DNA from: JARKPK01 sp964631235
Lineage (GTDB): Bacteria; Planctomycetota; Planctomycetia; Pirellulales; Thermoguttaceae
Direction of reading: 5' to 3'
Assembly: GCA_964631235.1 (NCBI GenBank)
Contig: CAZVZX010000010.1
Coordinates: 1 to 64,000 of the forward strand
Length of the DNA: 64,000 bases
Positions 62,798 to 64,000 of the stretch are shown here, piece after piece. Every line of letters starts with the position of its first letter. The stretch's first letter is position 1. Made by a program: the position numbers and the translations under genes. The notes beneath the pieces were generated by a model. That model searched no databases. It saw nothing but the letters and a program-made list of their open reading frames with translations, and was not told the DNA's origin.

Positions 62798-64000
62798 ATG
62801 AACACCGCGGAACTCAACGTACTGCTTGTGGACGACGAGCCGCTGATGCTCCGCATTCTCGGCCGCTGGCTCGAAGGACGCGTGGCCGGCATCCGACTTG
62901 CCGCTGATGGCGAGCAGGCGTTACGGATGATCGAGGCCGAGTGCCCCGACGTGATCATCACCGATTGGGAGATGCCGCGACTCAACGGGCTGGAACTGTG
63001 TCGCACCGTCCGCGAGCTGGATCTTCCGCATTACGTGTATATCTTCTTCCTCACGGCGCGGAACTCGCACGAGGAGATCATCGCGGGCCTCGAGGCCGGG
63101 GCGAACGACTTTCTGGCAAAGCCGATCCACCAAGGCGAGCTGATCGCTCGGCTCCGCGCCGGCACGCGCGTGCTCGAATTGGAACGCCGGCTGAGCCGTT
63201 TGGCCAGCACCGATCCGCTGACGGGCCTGTTCACGCAACGGACCTTCTACGAACACCTCGAAAAAGAATGGGCCCGCGCGCAGCGCTTTCATCTGCCGCT
63301 TAGTTGCGTGATGATTGATCTCGACTATTTCAAGCGGATCAACGACACGCACGGGCACCCGGCGGGCGACACGGTATTGCGATCGTTCGCCGATCTGCTG
63401 CGTCGCCACAGCCGACAAAGCGACATCGTCTCGCGTTACGGCGGCGAGGAGTTCTGCGCGCTGCTGCCGGAAACCAACGAAGAACAGGCGGGCCTTTGGG
63501 CCGACCGGCTGCGCCGCGCGTTGGCCGATCACCCGATCGACATCGGCGACAAGCAATTGATCGTTACCGCCAGCTTCGGTGCGGCCCAACGCTACGACGA
63601 CACGACCACCGCGGAGCAACTAGTCGATTTGGCCGACCAGGCGCTGCTGACCGCCAAGCGCGCGGGGCGCGACCGCGTGGTCCGGTTCGCTCAATTGGCC
63701 GGCGAAACCGATCTCGAATCGGCCGAATCGCAAGAGGCCCTGTTCCGCGGCGTCTTGGCCCGCCATGTGATGACGCCGCTGGTCGCCTGCATCCATCAAG
63801 ACGAGATCGTCGGCCAGGCGGCCGACTTCCTCCTGCGACTGCGGCTAAGTTCGACGCCGGTGGTGGATGATAACGACAAGCTCGTCGGTGTTCTTTCGGA
63901 CAAAGACCTGATGGCCGCCATCGTGTCGCTCGATTCGTGGCAGCGGCCGGTGCGCGAGATCATGAAACCGAACGTGATCTGCTACGAAGAGAACACGCCG
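62798..64000 (+). CDS. REC-GGDEF-CBS protein, diguanylate cyclase response regulator (partial)
   Basis: 401 residues are in the window and no stop is reached. A receiver domain (about 6-125) has the acidic pair in LLVDDEP, the phospho-Asp in VIITDWEMP and the Lys in FLAKPI. The GGDEF domain (about 135-300) has DPLTGLFTQRTF and the active-site RYGGEEF. An RxxD inhibitory site (RQSD) lies exactly five residues before GGEEF. From about 310 a CBS pair starts: HVMTPLVACI, STPVVDDNDKLVGVLSDKDL and REIMKPNVI. It would make cyclic di-GMP when phosphorylated, with a nucleotide-sensing module at the C-terminal side. ATG at 62798 has GGGCGGGA upstream. Confidence 0.92.
   Translation, partial: MNTAELNVLLVDDEPLMLRILGRWLEGRVAGIRLAADGEQALRMIEAECPDVIITDWEMPRLNGLELCRTVRELDLPHYVYIFFLTARNSHEEIIAGLEAGANDFLAKPIHQGELIARLRAGTRVLELERRLSRLASTDPLTGLFTQRTFYEHLEKEWARAQRFHLPLSCVMIDLDYFKRINDTHGHPAGDTVLRSFADLLRRHSRQSDIVSRYGGEEFCALLPETNEEQAGLWADRLRRALADHPIDIGDKQLIVTASFGAAQRYDDTTTAEQLVDLADQALLTAKRAGRDRVVRFAQLAGETDLESAESQEALFRGVLARHVMTPLVACIHQDEIVGQAADFLLRLRLSSTPVVDDNDKLVGVLSDKDLMAAIVSLDSWQRPVREIMKPNVICYEENTP

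Overview
The window is a GC-rich bacterial chromosome segment that looks like a planctomycete (Planctomycetota, probably Pirellulales or close kin). The basis is the gene content: several Tat-exported Gfo/Idh/MocA oxidoreductases, a PEP-CTERM protein, a DUF1559-type prepilin-like protein, very large proteins with no recognised function, small planctomycete-type conserved proteins, and housekeeping genes scattered among long non-coding gaps. No rRNA, tRNA or CRISPR array was recognised.

Layout. 1-2.8 kb: a minus-strand block with a partial gene at the left edge, a Gfo/Idh/MocA protein and a PEP-CTERM protein. 3.6-5.9 kb: two envelope glycosyltransferases (GT9, GT4) on the plus strand. 6-13.3 kb: FHA protein, thioredoxin, an ABC-2-like membrane protein, a small conserved protein, a PEBP-family protein, then RtcB RNA ligase with its activator archease. 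13.4-20.1 kb (minus): Gfo/Idh/MocA, a soluble histidine kinase, pnp, rpsO, pyrE; purD diverges from pyrE. 22-28 kb (minus): a MacB/FtsX-type permease with its ATPase, and an EF-G paralogue.

28.5-30.8 kb is a degraded accessory island. It holds a frameshifted zinc-ribbon/acyl-carrier-protein gene, a DUF4160-DUF2442 pair, a tyrosine-recombinase (IntI-like) C-terminal fragment, and an orphan ORF with a possible PD-(D/E)xK motif. The last is followed directly by an attC-like inverted repeat, so the region reads as the remains of an integron.

30.8-43.7 kb: a PepSY-type membrane protein pair, a DUF1559-type pseudopilin, a third Gfo/Idh/MocA protein, a secreted TrmO-family protein with a secreted partner, an unknown membrane protein, an Agl23-like GT39 membrane glycosyltransferase, a dolichyl-phosphate-type GT2, a discoidin-like secreted protein and a fourth Gfo/Idh/MocA protein. 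43.8-52.1 kb: cysH, a fused CobA-HemD, a methyltransferase, and divergent glmM and phosphoglucomutase genes. 52.4-64 kb (plus): a 1,924-aa zinc-ribbon/multi-span membrane protein, a 1,326-aa soluble protein of unknown function, and a REC-GGDEF-CBS protein that runs off the right edge.

Two dispersed repeat families occupy the intergenic DNA. One is a ~90-bp palindromic element with six copies seen (near 14.8, 21.9, 28.2, 33.9, 37.8 and 47.5 kb). The other is a GC-rich 110-bp unit, in three tandem copies at the 5' end of the GT39 gene and as a 70-bp partial copy behind the phosphoglucomutase gene 12 kb away.
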